Assembly: GCA_963665525.1 (NCBI GenBank)
Contig: OY762280.1
Span: 124,001-188,000, forward strand
DNA: 64,000 bases
Reading direction: 5' to 3'
From: UBA12077 sp963665525
GTDB lineage: Bacteria; Bacteroidota; Bacteroidia; Bacteroidales; UBA12077
In this document: positions 41,959-50,951 of the stretch, one piece after another
Layout of the letters: each line of letters starts with the position of its first letter
How positions within the stretch are numbered: position 1 is the stretch's first letter
Made by a program: the position numbers and the translations under genes
Notes under the pieces: model-generated
What the model saw: the letters and a program-made list of their open reading frames with translations, nothing else
Databases searched by the model: none
Told to the model about the DNA's origin: nothing

Positions 41959-42933
41959 ATGAAGAAAAAGCATGCTATTTTTACCTTATTTGGATTAGTT
42001 ATTACCTTATTAATATTTATCAACTCACGACCTGAAGAAAATCCTACAGAAGAAGATTTTTACCAGGCTTTTCAAAAAAAGTATTCTGTTTTCTCGTTAA
42101 AATTACCTAATGAGCTTGCTTTTGCTGGGGAACCTGTTCCTTTGGATTATTTCGACGTGAGAGAATCTTTAGATAGAGAATTGTTGGTGAATACGTATTG
42201 GCAATCTCAGACTTTACTTTTTATAAAACGTGCGAATAAATACTTTCCTGATATTGAAAGAATTCTTAAAGAGAACGGTGTTCCTGAAGATTTTAAATAT
42301 TTAGTGCTTGCAGAAAGTGAACTTAAAAATGTAGTTTCGCCTTCAGGAGCAGTAGGTATCTGGCAATTGTTAAAAGGAACAGCAAGAGATTATGGTTTAG
42401 AGGTAAATGCGGAAGTAGATGAACGTTATCATTTTGAAAAATCAACAAAAGTAGCTTGTGAATATTTTAAAGATGCTCATGACTTATTTGGCAGTTGGAC
42501 GATGGCAGCTGCATCATATAACATGGGGCGTACAGGATTAATTAAGCAAGTTAACCGACAAAAGGAGAATAGCTATTATGATCTGCTTTTAAATAGCGAA
42601 ACAAACAGGTATATATATAGGATACTTGCAATTAAATTGATTCTTGAGAATAATGATTATTATGGATTTCATGTGAATGATAAAGATCTGTATCATCAGA
42701 TTCCAACATATGAGGTAACAGTTGATTCTGCAGTTACCGATTTTGCTGATTTCGCTAAAAAACATAATACCAACTATAAGATATTAAAATATTTTAACCC
42801 TTGGTTGAGAGATTCTTTTTTAACGAATAAGAAACATAAAGAATATATCATTAAAATTCCAAAGGAAGGTTACAGAAGTTATACAAAAATTCTTGATCAT
42901 TTTAAACTTGATTCAGCAGTTATTAATCATTAA
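41959..42933 (+). CDS. Membrane-anchored lytic transglycosylase (MltD-like)
   Basis: A 324-residue enzyme with an N-terminal signal anchor (about 6-22). The SLT domain spans about 85-215: catalytic E119 in LAESELKNVVSPSGAVGIWQ, then a central AAASYNMGRTGL and LLNSETNRYIYRILAIK. It cleaves peptidoglycan glycan strands to 1,6-anhydro products. The last 80 residues (TYEVTVDSAVTDFADFAKKH, then YIIKIPKEGY) resemble the LysM-containing tail of MltD but only one weak copy is seen. uvrA starts 11 bp downstream, so the two share a transcript although their functions differ. Confidence 0.92.
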   Translation: MKKKHAIFTLFGLVITLLIFINSRPEENPTEEDFYQAFQKKYSVFSLKLPNELAFAGEPVPLDYFDVRESLDRELLVNTYWQSQTLLFIKRANKYFPDIERILKENGVPEDFKYLVLAESELKNVVSPSGAVGIWQLLKGTARDYGLEVNAEVDERYHFEKSTKVACEYFKDAHDLFGSWTMAAASYNMGRTGLIKQVNRQKENSYYDLLLNSETNRYIYRILAIKLILENNDYYGFHVNDKDLYHQIPTYEVTVDSAVTDFADFAKKHNTNYKILKYFNPWLRDSFLTNKKHKEYIIKIPKEGYRSYTKILDHFKLDSAVINH

Positions 42934-42944
42934 CTAATTTAGAT

Positions 42945-45803
42945 TTGGATAAGGAGCTGATTAAACAAATCGACGAAAAAGTTGAAAAAACATCTGAGGT
43001 TACGGTTCTCGGAGCACGAGTGCATAACCTAAAAAATATTGATGTTTCAATACCACGAAATAAACTAACCGTGATAACAGGTTTAAGTGGAAGTGGAAAA
43101 TCTTCTTTAGCCTTTGATACAATCTATGCAGAAGGACAACGAAGGTATATTGAGACTTTATCTGCATATGCACGTCAGTTTTTAGGTAATATGGAACGTC
43201 CTGATGTAGATCAGATTACTGGTTTAAGTCCGGTGATTTCTATTGAGCAAAAAACAACCAATAGAAATCCGCGATCTACGGTTGGTACAGTAACTGAAAT
43301 TTATGATTTTCTTCGTCTGCTATATGCAAGGGCATCAGATGCATATTCTTATGAGACCGGCGAAAAGATGGTAAAATATACCGATGAGCAAATTATACAG
43401 TTAATTCTTGATCAGTTTAGTGGAAAAAACATCATAGTACTTGCACCGGTTGTTAAAGGTCGAAAAGGACATTATCGTGAGCTTTTTGAGCAAATACGAA
43501 AAAAAGGATTTTTATATGCTCGAATAAATGAAAAGATCACAGAGTTAACTCACGGTTTAAAGCTTGATCGTTACAAAACACACCATATCGAAACGGTAAT
43601 TGATAAATTAAAAGTTTCGAGTAAAGATGTCGGCCGTTTAAAACGAACAGTTAAAACGGCAATGGATCATGGAAAAGGAATTATGATGATCCTTGATAAA
43701 GATAATAATGAGATTAAATATTTTAGTAGAAAGCTGATGTGTCCAACGACTGGTTTGTCTTATAATGAGCCGGCACCACATACTTTTTCGTTTAACTCAC
43801 CACAGGGAGCTTGCCCAAAATGCAATGGTTTAGGTTATGTTAATGAGATTGATATCAAGAAAATTATTCCTGATTCAAGCCAAAGTATTAAAAATGGAGG
43901 CATTACACCTCTTGGAAAATATAAAAATATTCTCATATTTTGGCAGTTAGAAGCTATTGCAGCAAAGTATAAATTTACATTAGACACTCCGATAAAAGAT
44001 ATCCCTGAAAAAGCTTTGGATACCATTCTTTATGGTTCAGATGAATCATTTAAATTGTTAAATACGCCTTTAGGGAAATCTTCAAACTATTTTTTAAGCT
44101 TTGAAGGGATTGTTAATTATATCAATAATTTCCAACAAGAAAAGGCAGCTGAAAATGGAAAAAAATGGACAGATCAGTTTGTAAAGAAAATAACGTGTCC
44201 AAAATGTAATGGCAATCGGTTACAAAAGGAATCATTACATTTTAAAGTAGCAGATAAAAATATCGCAGAATTATCTGCAATGGATATTGATGAGCTTTAT
44301 AACTGGTTACAAGATATTGAGGAAAAACTTTCCGATAAACAAAGAATCATTGCTCATGAGATATTAAAGGAGATTCGCGAAAGATTATCTTTTTTATTAG
44401 ATGTAGGCTTAAATTATTTGGCATTAAACAGAACAGCCAGAAGTTTGTCAGGAGGAGAGAGTCAGCGTATTCGATTAGCAACCCAGGTTGGATCGAAATT
44501 AGTAAATGTACTTTATATACTTGATGAGCCAAGTATTGGATTACATCAGAAAGATAATTTAAAACTGATCAACTCGTTAAAACAACTGCGTGATACCGGG
44601 AATTCTATCATAGTTGTAGAGCACGATAAAGAAATGATATTATCGGCCGATTATGTGGTGGATTTAGGACCTCGAGCCGGTCGACACGGAGGGAAAATTG
44701 TATCTAAAGGAACGCCGCAGGAGATTATTCATTCTAGTTCGCTAACAGCCGATTATTTGAATCTTAAAAAATGCATAGAAATGCCTCAAGAAAGAAGAGA
44801 AGGTAATGGAAAGGAAATTGTTTTAAAAGGAGCCAAAGGACATAATTTAAAGAATGTAACTGTAAAGTTTCCTTTAGGTAAATTTATTTGTATTACCGGT
44901 GTTTCGGGAAGTGGGAAATCATCATTAATCAATGGAACACTTCATCCAATTCTTAGTAAACATTTCTACAGGAGTAATAAGCAAGCATTACCCTATGATT
45001 CAATGGATGGTATAAAAAATATCGATAAGGTTATTGAAGTTGACCAATCACCTCTTGGAAGAACTCCCCGATCGAATCCGGTGACATATACCGGTGTGTT
45101 TTCAGATATTCGAAAATTATTTGAGCAAACACCAGAAGCTAAAATAAGAGGCTATAAAGCAGGTCGGTTTTCATTTAATGTTAAGGGAGGAAGGTGTGAA
45201 ACCTGTCAAGGAGCAGGACTACAAACGATCGAAATGAATTTTCTTCCTGATGTGTATGTGCATTGTAAAGATTGCAACGGGAAACGGTATAACAGAGAAA
45301 CCTTAGAAGTAAAATTCAAAGGAAAATCAATTAGCGATGTGCTGGATATGACAATTAATCAGGCGGTAGAATTTTTTGATCAGATTCCGTCTATTAATCA
45401 AAAGTTAAAAGCATTGCAAGATGTAGGCTTAGGGTATGTAACTCTTGGACAGCCTTCTACAACTCTTTCCGGTGGTGAATCGCAACGAGTTAAATTAGCT
45501 GCTGAATTGGCTAAGAAAAGTACTGGAAAGACATTGTATATTCTTGATGAACCAACAACAGGACTACATTTTGAAGACATCAGAGTTCTTTTAAAGGTGC
45601 TGAATCGTATAGTGGATAAGGGAAATACGGTGATTGTTATTGAACATAATATGGATGTTATCAAGGTAGCTGATCATATTATTGATCTTGGAAAAGAAGG
45701 TGGAGTTAATGGAGGTGAGATTCTTTGCTCAGGAACTCCTGAAGAAATTATAAAGTATAAAGAAAGCTATACTGCAAAGTTTTTAAAACAAGAGTTACTG
45801 TAA
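42945..45803 (+). CDS. uvrA: Excinuclease ABC subunit A
   Basis: A 952-residue DNA-damage recognition ATPase of nucleotide excision repair. It starts with TTG at 42945, 11 bp after the transglycosylase stop; no ATG is available before the first conserved block (VLGARVHNLKNIDVSIPR). Both ABC modules are complete: Walker A GLSGSGKSS and GVSGSGKSS, signatures ARSLSGGESQRIRLA and STTLSGGESQRVKLA, and Walker B YILDEPSIGLH and YILDEPTTGLH. The zinc-finger cysteine pairs (CPKCNGLG, CPKCNGNR and CETCQGAG, CKDCNGKR) are present. Length is normal. No uvrB or uvrC nearby. Confidence 0.97.
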   Translation: MDKELIKQIDEKVEKTSEVTVLGARVHNLKNIDVSIPRNKLTVITGLSGSGKSSLAFDTIYAEGQRRYIETLSAYARQFLGNMERPDVDQITGLSPVISIEQKTTNRNPRSTVGTVTEIYDFLRLLYARASDAYSYETGEKMVKYTDEQIIQLILDQFSGKNIIVLAPVVKGRKGHYRELFEQIRKKGFLYARINEKITELTHGLKLDRYKTHHIETVIDKLKVSSKDVGRLKRTVKTAMDHGKGIMMILDKDNNEIKYFSRKLMCPTTGLSYNEPAPHTFSFNSPQGACPKCNGLGYVNEIDIKKIIPDSSQSIKNGGITPLGKYKNILIFWQLEAIAAKYKFTLDTPIKDIPEKALDTILYGSDESFKLLNTPLGKSSNYFLSFEGIVNYINNFQQEKAAENGKKWTDQFVKKITCPKCNGNRLQKESLHFKVADKNIAELSAMDIDELYNWLQDIEEKLSDKQRIIAHEILKEIRERLSFLLDVGLNYLALNRTARSLSGGESQRIRLATQVGSKLVNVLYILDEPSIGLHQKDNLKLINSLKQLRDTGNSIIVVEHDKEMILSADYVVDLGPRAGRHGGKIVSKGTPQEIIHSSSLTADYLNLKKCIEMPQERREGNGKEIVLKGAKGHNLKNVTVKFPLGKFICITGVSGSGKSSLINGTLHPILSKHFYRSNKQALPYDSMDGIKNIDKVIEVDQSPLGRTPRSNPVTYTGVFSDIRKLFEQTPEAKIRGYKAGRFSFNVKGGRCETCQGAGLQTIEMNFLPDVYVHCKDCNGKRYNRETLEVKFKGKSISDVLDMTINQAVEFFDQIPSINQKLKALQDVGLGYVTLGQPSTTLSGGESQRVKLAAELAKKSTGKTLYILDEPTTGLHFEDIRVLLKVLNRIVDKGNTVIVIEHNMDVIKVADHIIDLGKEGGVNGGEILCSGTPEEIIKYKESYTAKFLKQELL

Positions 45804-45826
45804 TTTTTAGTAAAAAAAGATTAATA

Positions 45827-45840
45827 TTGTATATATACAA
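45827..45840. promoter_or_regulatory. Perfect palindrome upstream of the LOG-family gene
   Basis: TTGTATATATACAA is a perfect 14-bp palindrome, 25 bp before the ATG of the next gene and 23 bp after uvrA. It is a plausible operator for a dimeric repressor. No promoter box is evident beside it. Confidence 0.4.
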
Positions 45841-45865
45841 ATACAAGCTATAACTTTTATTGGAT

Positions 45866-46573
45866 ATGACAAACGAAGAATTAATCAAAGACGCATTTCA
45901 GGAGAAAGATTGGAATGAGGTACAGACCTCCGACTCATGGAGTATTTTCAAGGTAATGGCCGAATTTGTTGAGGGGTATTCTAAGTTAGCAAAAATAGGA
46001 CCTTGTGTTTCTATCTTTGGATCGGCAAGAACAACACCAGATAACAAATACTTTAAATTAGCAGAAGAGATTGCTTTTAAATTAACTCAACATGGTTATG
46101 GAGTGATTACCGGTGGTGGTCCTGGAATTATGGAAGCTGGTAATATGGGAGCGAAGAAAGGGAAAGGTAAATCTGTAGGCTTAAATATAGATCTTCCATT
46201 TGAGCAATCCGCAAATATCTTTATTGATCCGGATAAACTAATCAGCTTTGAACATTTCTTTGTTCGCAAAACCATGTTTATGAAATATGCTCAGGGATTT
46301 ATTGTTCTTCCTGGTGGCTTTGGAACATTTGATGAGCTTTTTGAAGCAATAACACTTATTCAGACTGAGAAAATTGGACGTTTCCCGATTGTATTGGTAG
46401 GGTCATCGTATTGGCAGGGATTAATCGATTGGGTTAAACAAGTGGTGCTTGCAGAAGAGAAGAATATTAGTGAAAAAGATCTTGATTTAATTCAGATAGT
46501 AGATACTGCAGAAGAGGCTGTTGATAAAATCAATGAATTTTACTCGAAATATTTACTCAGTCCAAACTTTTAA
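45866..46573 (+). CDS. LOG-family (TIGR00730-like) Rossmann-fold protein
   Basis: A 235-residue soluble protein from ATG 45866; the TTG two codons earlier is the alternative. It shows the LOG signature blocks: ISIFGSARTTPDN-like start (CVSIFGSART), GYGVITGGGPGIMEAGNMGAK, and VLPGGFGTFDELFEAITLIQT, with R-K at FVRKTMFMKYAQ. LOG enzymes are nucleoside 5'-monophosphate phosphoribohydrolases; the family is historically mislabelled as lysine decarboxylase. In bacteria the role may be nucleotide salvage or stress related. It is preceded by a perfect palindrome and no operon partner is obvious. Confidence 0.9.
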   Translation: MTNEELIKDAFQEKDWNEVQTSDSWSIFKVMAEFVEGYSKLAKIGPCVSIFGSARTTPDNKYFKLAEEIAFKLTQHGYGVITGGGPGIMEAGNMGAKKGKGKSVGLNIDLPFEQSANIFIDPDKLISFEHFFVRKTMFMKYAQGFIVLPGGFGTFDELFEAITLIQTEKIGRFPIVLVGSSYWQGLIDWVKQVVLAEEKNISEKDLDLIQIVDTAEEAVDKINEFYSKYLLSPNF

Positions 46574-46600
46574 TTTTGTATTTTTAGTTTTCAGAAGGAT

Positions 46601-46648
46601 TTAATTATTAACAAAGTCGTCAAGTTTTCAACAATTGTTAATAACTAA
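46601..46648. repeat. 14-bp imperfect inverted repeat before the SPOR-like gene
   Basis: TTAATTATTAACAA (46601-46614) and TTGTTAATAACTAA (46635-46648) pair over 14 positions with one mismatch around a 20-nt loop. No T-run follows, so it is not a typical terminator. It lies 70 bp before the SPOR-like gene; operator or RNA structure is possible. Confidence 0.45.
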
Positions 46649-46717
46649 TGTTGATATTTTGTTATTATTGTATTAAATAGCTATTTTTATTGAGCTTTGG
46701 GACTTAATATTACAATT

Positions 46718-48049
46718 ATGATTAAACATTTATTGCTTCTTGTAAATATGTTTGTCTTGCTTGTGCTGAATGTTATCTTTTCAGACGTGAGTGTCGATAT
46801 GAGCGCTCCGGGACAAGTAGAAGCAGGAAATGAGATTTATGTTGAAATTACTTTAGATAAATCTGATTTTGATAGTTTTGCAAGATTTCAACAGGAAATT
46901 CCTGCTGGTTTGACTCCTGTTCCTGTTAATACAGCAAATGCTGACTTTAGCTTTAAAGATCAGAAAGTAAAATTTATTTGGTTAAAGTTACCATCTGAAC
47001 AAAAATTAACCATTAGTTATAAGTTGAAGGTTGATCAACGTTTAAAAGGTAATTTTAATTTGAATGGTACTTTCTCTTACATTGCTAATAATGAAAGAAA
47101 ATCTGTAGAGCTTGATCCTAAGTATATATCAATTAATCCTTCTTCGACAATAGATCCTAAGCTTATTGTTGATATCAACGATTTTAAAAACCTTGTTACA
47201 CCTACTCAGACTACAAAAGTGGGTATTGATCAGGTTAAATGTATTCGTCAAACTCCATATTTAGCAGAAGGAACCAATGAATATATTATCAATGTATTGG
47301 TAAATAAAGGGCAGAAAGAAAAGTTTGCCAAGATTCAGGAAACTGTACCGGAAGGATATTCTGCGGTGGCAATGGAAAGTAAGAAAGCTATTTTTACTTT
47401 TAAAGATCAAACAGTGAAATTGCTTTGGATGAACTTACCTGCTGATCCTTATTTTGTAGTTTCTTATAAGTTAGTGCCTAATGAAGGAGTAACAGAAGCT
47501 CCAAAAATGGATGGTACATTCTCATATATTGAAAATGATAATACTTTAAGCATAAATATTCTTGAAAAAGACGTAAGCTTACAAAATATTTCCAATGAAA
47601 ATCTCTTAGCCATTATTTCAACAACGGAGGGTGCTGCAACAACACCTGTTGACTATGTTCAACCACAAGATTATTCTGGAAAAGTAAAAATCGAGATAGC
47701 AGAAAGTGCTCTTAAATTAATCCGCGAGGATACAAAACTTACTAATATGTTAGAACCTGAATCAGGTATTTACTACAGGGTTCAGATAGCTGCTGGTCAT
47801 AGACCAATTAACATTGATCGATATTTTAAAAAATATAACTTAGATAAAGAAGTTCGAACTGAGTTTCATGAAGGGTGGAGAAAATACTCTGTTGGTTCGT
47901 TCTATGTTTATAAAGCAGCTCGTGATTATAGAGTACATATTTGGAATACAACAACAATTGATGATGCTTTTGTTTCTGCCTATAACGAAGGAAAACGTAT
48001 TACTGTGCAAGAAGCATTAATGGTTTCAAATCATGAATGGTATCGTTAA
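46718..48049 (+). CDS. Exported protein with duplicated beta-domains and SPOR-like C-terminus
   Basis: A 443-residue protein from ATG 46718 with an N-terminal hydrophobic signal (about 4-21). Two similar beta-rich domains of about 115 residues follow (about 25-140 and 185-295). They share DSFARFQQEIPAGLTPV / EKFAKIQETVPEGYSAV, then FSFKDQKVKFIWLKLP / FTFKDQTVKLLWMNLP, and SYKLKV / SYKLVP, which marks an internal duplication. The C-terminal part (about 355-440, YYRVQIAAGHRPINIDRYF and WRKYSVGSFYVYKAARDYRV) resembles an SPOR-like peptidoglycan-binding domain. The neighbour 19 bp downstream is a barrel protein, so the pair may link outer membrane and wall. Function unknown. Confidence 0.75.
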   Translation: MIKHLLLLVNMFVLLVLNVIFSDVSVDMSAPGQVEAGNEIYVEITLDKSDFDSFARFQQEIPAGLTPVPVNTANADFSFKDQKVKFIWLKLPSEQKLTISYKLKVDQRLKGNFNLNGTFSYIANNERKSVELDPKYISINPSSTIDPKLIVDINDFKNLVTPTQTTKVGIDQVKCIRQTPYLAEGTNEYIINVLVNKGQKEKFAKIQETVPEGYSAVAMESKKAIFTFKDQTVKLLWMNLPADPYFVVSYKLVPNEGVTEAPKMDGTFSYIENDNTLSINILEKDVSLQNISNENLLAIISTTEGAATTPVDYVQPQDYSGKVKIEIAESALKLIREDTKLTNMLEPESGIYYRVQIAAGHRPINIDRYFKKYNLDKEVRTEFHEGWRKYSVGSFYVYKAARDYRVHIWNTTTIDDAFVSAYNEGKRITVQEALMVSNHEWYR

Positions 48050-48068
48050 TTAAAATGAATTGAATCTA

Positions 48069-49406
48069 ATGAGATTGAAAAAGTTTTTACCTGTAATTGT
48101 GATCTTCTTACTAAGTGCTAAGTTTGCTGTTGCACAGGGAGGTTACGAAGATTTATTATATCAGGAGGTTGAAGTTGAAAATCCTGTTTATATGCCTGTG
48201 TTAGGAATAGGTGCAGGGATCATAAATTATTATGGTGAACTTCAAAATGACTTTTCAAATCTTATTCAAGGGAGCCCAACATACAGGATTAATGTATATC
48301 AGTATGTCGATAATAAACATTTCTGGAAAGTAAACTTGAACGCTACTTTTGGAACTATTTCAGGATATGAGCGATCATATACAAACCTTACAAATAACAT
48401 GAACTTTGAATCATCTATGTTTAGTGTAGGCTTGAATGTAGAATATAGTTTGGGTAATATTTATAAGGGAGAAAGAAAAATAGTACCTTTTATCTCGTTG
48501 GGTGGCGAGTATTTAAGTTTTAGCTCGAAAACGGATATATTAGATAGCAATGGAGATCCATATGTTTATTACCCCGATGGAACTATTCGTGTTAACGATG
48601 TAGTTACGACTCGAGATTATAGCTATGAAACGGATATTAGAGATTGGGATCCATTTGGTAGAGGTGATTATACACCAACCACTTTTGCTCTTGTCGCTGA
48701 TGTTGGATTTGACTTTAAAGTAAGCGATCGTGTAGCATTACGATTAGCTAGTTCATTGCACTATGCTTTTACAGATGATATTGATGGTGTAAGTTCAGAA
48801 AATACCACAGGAAGGATTGGAAATACTACAGTTGATATGTTCTCCTTAACATACGTTTCTTTAAATATTGACTTATTCTCAGAAGCAAAAACAAAAATTA
48901 TCGAGAATCTTTTTGCTGATGTAACAGGAGATTTTGATTATACTTTAATTGCTGATAGTGATAGGGATGGTTATCTGGATTTAGGTGACGATTGTCCGGA
49001 TACACCTCCTGGTGTTCCTGTCGATTCGGTAGGTTGTCCTCATGATGATGATAATGATGGAGTTCCAAACTATAGGGATAAAGAGCAATTCTCTAATAAA
49101 GGAGCTATTGTAGATGAATTTGGTGCTGAATTGAGTGCAAATAAGATTCGGGAGGGATTATTCTTGGATCTTGCTGCTGTTGATCGCGATGGTGTTTATA
49201 TGATGCCGATAGGTATGGGCTGGTCAAAATATTCAGAAATGGAGAATGTTGAAATTCCTGAAAAGTATAAGAAAATTGATGTGGACGGTGACGATTATAT
49301 CTCCTTTGATGAGCTCCTGGATGCTATTAATGGGTTCTTCGACTTCGATTCGGATTTTACCACGGAGGATATTTACGATCTGAATAATTTCTTCTTTGCA
49401 CAATAA
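48069..49406 (+). CDS. Outer-membrane barrel protein with TSP3 repeats and EF-hand
   Basis: A 445-residue exported protein from ATG 48069, with a signal peptide of about 23 residues (FAVAQ). A beta-barrel region follows (about 40-285). Then come thrombospondin-type-3 calcium repeats (about 290-345: DSDRDGYLDLGDDCPDTPPG and DDDNDGVPNYRDKEQ) and a canonical EF-hand loop near 404-415 (DVDGDDYISFDE). No OmpA wall-binding domain is found, unlike the usual barrel-TSP3-OmpA order. Its wall contact may come from the SPOR-like partner 19 bp upstream. Two kinds of calcium-binding motif suggest calcium-dependent stability or sensing. Role not known. Confidence 0.85.
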   Translation: MRLKKFLPVIVIFLLSAKFAVAQGGYEDLLYQEVEVENPVYMPVLGIGAGIINYYGELQNDFSNLIQGSPTYRINVYQYVDNKHFWKVNLNATFGTISGYERSYTNLTNNMNFESSMFSVGLNVEYSLGNIYKGERKIVPFISLGGEYLSFSSKTDILDSNGDPYVYYPDGTIRVNDVVTTRDYSYETDIRDWDPFGRGDYTPTTFALVADVGFDFKVSDRVALRLASSLHYAFTDDIDGVSSENTTGRIGNTTVDMFSLTYVSLNIDLFSEAKTKIIENLFADVTGDFDYTLIADSDRDGYLDLGDDCPDTPPGVPVDSVGCPHDDDNDGVPNYRDKEQFSNKGAIVDEFGAELSANKIREGLFLDLAAVDRDGVYMMPIGMGWSKYSEMENVEIPEKYKKIDVDGDDYISFDELLDAINGFFDFDSDFTTEDIYDLNNFFFAQ

Positions 49407-49460
49407 TCCTTGTATTTAAAGTTCATACTTTAAATGTGATTTCTTTCATGGGAAATTCTC

Positions 49461-49910
49461 TTAGAATTTTCTTACTCGTTCCATGTCACGATTAAGATCT
49501 TTCTTTTTAATCTCGTGACGTTTATCGAATTCTTGTTTACCTTTTGCCAGGGCAATATCTACTTTAGCCCATCCATTTTCATTAATAAATAAACGAGTAG
49601 CAACTATTGTAAAACCTTTCTCGGTTGATTTTCTGGCAAGTTTTTTTAATTCGCGTTTAGTAAGTAATAATTTACGATCCTGGCGTGGATCATGGTTGTA
49701 ATGTGTTCCAAAGGCATATTCTGTAATATTTAATCCTCGAATAAAAAGTTCGTTATTGATAAACACACAATATGCATCAACAAGGCTGGCTTTCCCTAAT
49801 CGTATTGATTTAATTTCTGTTCCGGTTAATTTTATTCCAGCAGTATACTTTTCAATGAAAGTATAGTTAAACGAAGCTTTTTTATTTCTTATGTTAATAT
49901 TACTTTGCAT
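49461..49910 (-). CDS. smpB: SsrA-binding protein SmpB
   Basis: A 149-residue protein that binds tmRNA and brings it to stalled ribosomes. Conserved blocks: IRNKKASFNYTFIEKYTAGI, LTGTEIKSIRLGKASL, FIRGLNITEYAFG, and the basic C-terminal tail KQEFDKRHEIKKKDLNRDM. Length is normal for SmpB. It diverges from miaA over a short shared promoter region with a palindrome; the minus-strand -7 box TACCTTTG lies 20 bp upstream of its ATG. The tmRNA gene is not in the window. Confidence 0.96.
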   Translation of the reverse strand: MQSNINIRNKKASFNYTFIEKYTAGIKLTGTEIKSIRLGKASLVDAYCVFINNELFIRGLNITEYAFGTHYNHDPRQDRKLLLTKRELKKLARKSTEKGFTIVATRLFINENGWAKVDIALAKGKQEFDKRHEIKKKDLNRDMERVRKF

Positions 49911-49930
49911 AAAGATTCTATTATGGTCTG

Positions 49931-49938
49931 CAAAGGTA
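49931..49938 (-). promoter_or_regulatory. Candidate -7 box of smpB
   Basis: TACCTTTG on the minus strand (CAAAGGTA on the plus strand) matches TAnnTTTG exactly, 20 bp before the smpB ATG. Confidence 0.6.
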
Positions 49939-49952
49939 AATATTTAATTAAT

Positions 49953-49982
49953 CTTTTCTAAAATTTTAGAATCTTAGAAAAG
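49953..49982. promoter_or_regulatory. Inverted repeats between smpB and miaA
   Basis: CTTTTCTAA (49953-49961) and TTAGAAAAG (49974-49982) are inverted copies; between them TCTAAAATTTTAGA (49957-49970) is itself palindromic. The set lies between the two divergent -7 boxes, so one regulator could control both genes. Confidence 0.4.
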
Positions 49983-50002
49983 TTAATAAGATAACTTTAC
50001 CT

Positions 50003-50010
50003 TAACTTTG
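50003..50010 (+). promoter_or_regulatory. Candidate -7 box of miaA
   Basis: TAACTTTG matches TAnnTTTG exactly but lies only 14 bp before the ATG; a one-mismatch box, TAACTTTA, is at 49992-49999 and would give a longer leader. A GGAG-like Shine-Dalgarno is at 50019-50022. Confidence 0.5.
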
Positions 50011-50024
50011 TTAAAAAAGGAGCT

Positions 50025-50951
50025 ATGAATATAAAATACAATATGCTTACGGTACTGGGAGCAACCGCTGGAGGAAAAACTTCCTTGGCTGCTCGAATGG
50101 CTTTCATACTTAATGGTGAAATCATAAGTGCAGATTCGAGGCAAGTATATCGTGGAATGGATTTGGGTACTGGTAAAGATTTAGAAGATTATATTGTAGA
50201 GGGGAAACAGATTCCATATCATTTAATAGATATTGCAGATGCTGGTAAAAAATATAATGTTTACGAGTATCAGAAAGATTTTTTAAAGGTATATGATGAT
50301 ATTCAAAACAGGAATGTGTTTCCGGTCTTTTGTGGTGGTTCGGGAATGTATCTCGAAGCCATATTAAAAGGATATAAACTAATACCTGTTCCTCCGGATC
50401 ATGAACTTAGGGAAGAACTAGAGGAAAAGGAAACAGAAGAACTTGTTCATATTTTAGAATCATTTAAAAAGCTTCATAATACATCAGATATTGATTCAAG
50501 AAAAAGGTTGATTCGTGCCATCGAAATTGAAACTTATTACAATAATACAACGGATATTGATGATTATTTCCCGGAAATAGAATCACTAATTGTTGGTGTA
50601 AAGTTTGACAGGAATTCACGTCGCAGGAGAATTTCAGAAAGATTAAAACAAAGATTAGATGAGGGTATGATTGATGAGGTAAAGCAAATTCTTGAATCTG
50701 GTGTTGCTCCTGAGGATCTTATTTATTATGGATTAGAATATAAATATTTAACCCATCACGTTTTAGGAGTGCTTTCCTATGATGATATGTTTAAACAATT
50801 GGAAACAGCTATTCATCAATTTGCTAAACGCCAAATGACCTGGTTCAGGGGTATGGAACGAAAAGGATTTAAGATTTACTGGTTGGATGGGTATGCTTCT
50901 ATGAAAGAAAAAACAGAACGAATTTTAGAACTACTTCAAAAAGAAAACTAA
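50025..50951 (+). CDS. miaA: tRNA dimethylallyltransferase
   Basis: A 308-residue enzyme that adds a dimethylallyl group to A37 of tRNAs reading UNN codons. P-loop GATAGGKTSLAA, then SADSRQVYRGMDLGTGKD with the catalytic Asp, FCGGSGMYLEAILKG, and the tRNA-binding FAKRQMTWFRGMER near the C-terminus. Bacteroidota often carry two miaA genes; this one has a shortened insertion domain. It diverges from smpB, another translation-quality gene. Its stop overlaps the converging small membrane gene by four bases. Confidence 0.95.
   Translation: MNIKYNMLTVLGATAGGKTSLAARMAFILNGEIISADSRQVYRGMDLGTGKDLEDYIVEGKQIPYHLIDIADAGKKYNVYEYQKDFLKVYDDIQNRNVFPVFCGGSGMYLEAILKGYKLIPVPPDHELREELEEKETEELVHILESFKKLHNTSDIDSRKRLIRAIEIETYYNNTTDIDDYFPEIESLIVGVKFDRNSRRRRISERLKQRLDEGMIDEVKQILESGVAPEDLIYYGLEYKYLTHHVLGVLSYDDMFKQLETAIHQFAKRQMTWFRGMERKGFKIYWLDGYASMKEKTERILELLQKEN

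Noticed and set aside
45398..45664. 88-residue minus-strand frame inside uvrA
   Set aside because: Antisense to the second ABC signature and Walker B region of uvrA.
41959..45803. Transglycosylase-uvrA as a phage lysis/repair module
   Set aside because: Both are normal chromosomal proteins of full length; no phage genes, integrase or attachment repeats are nearby.
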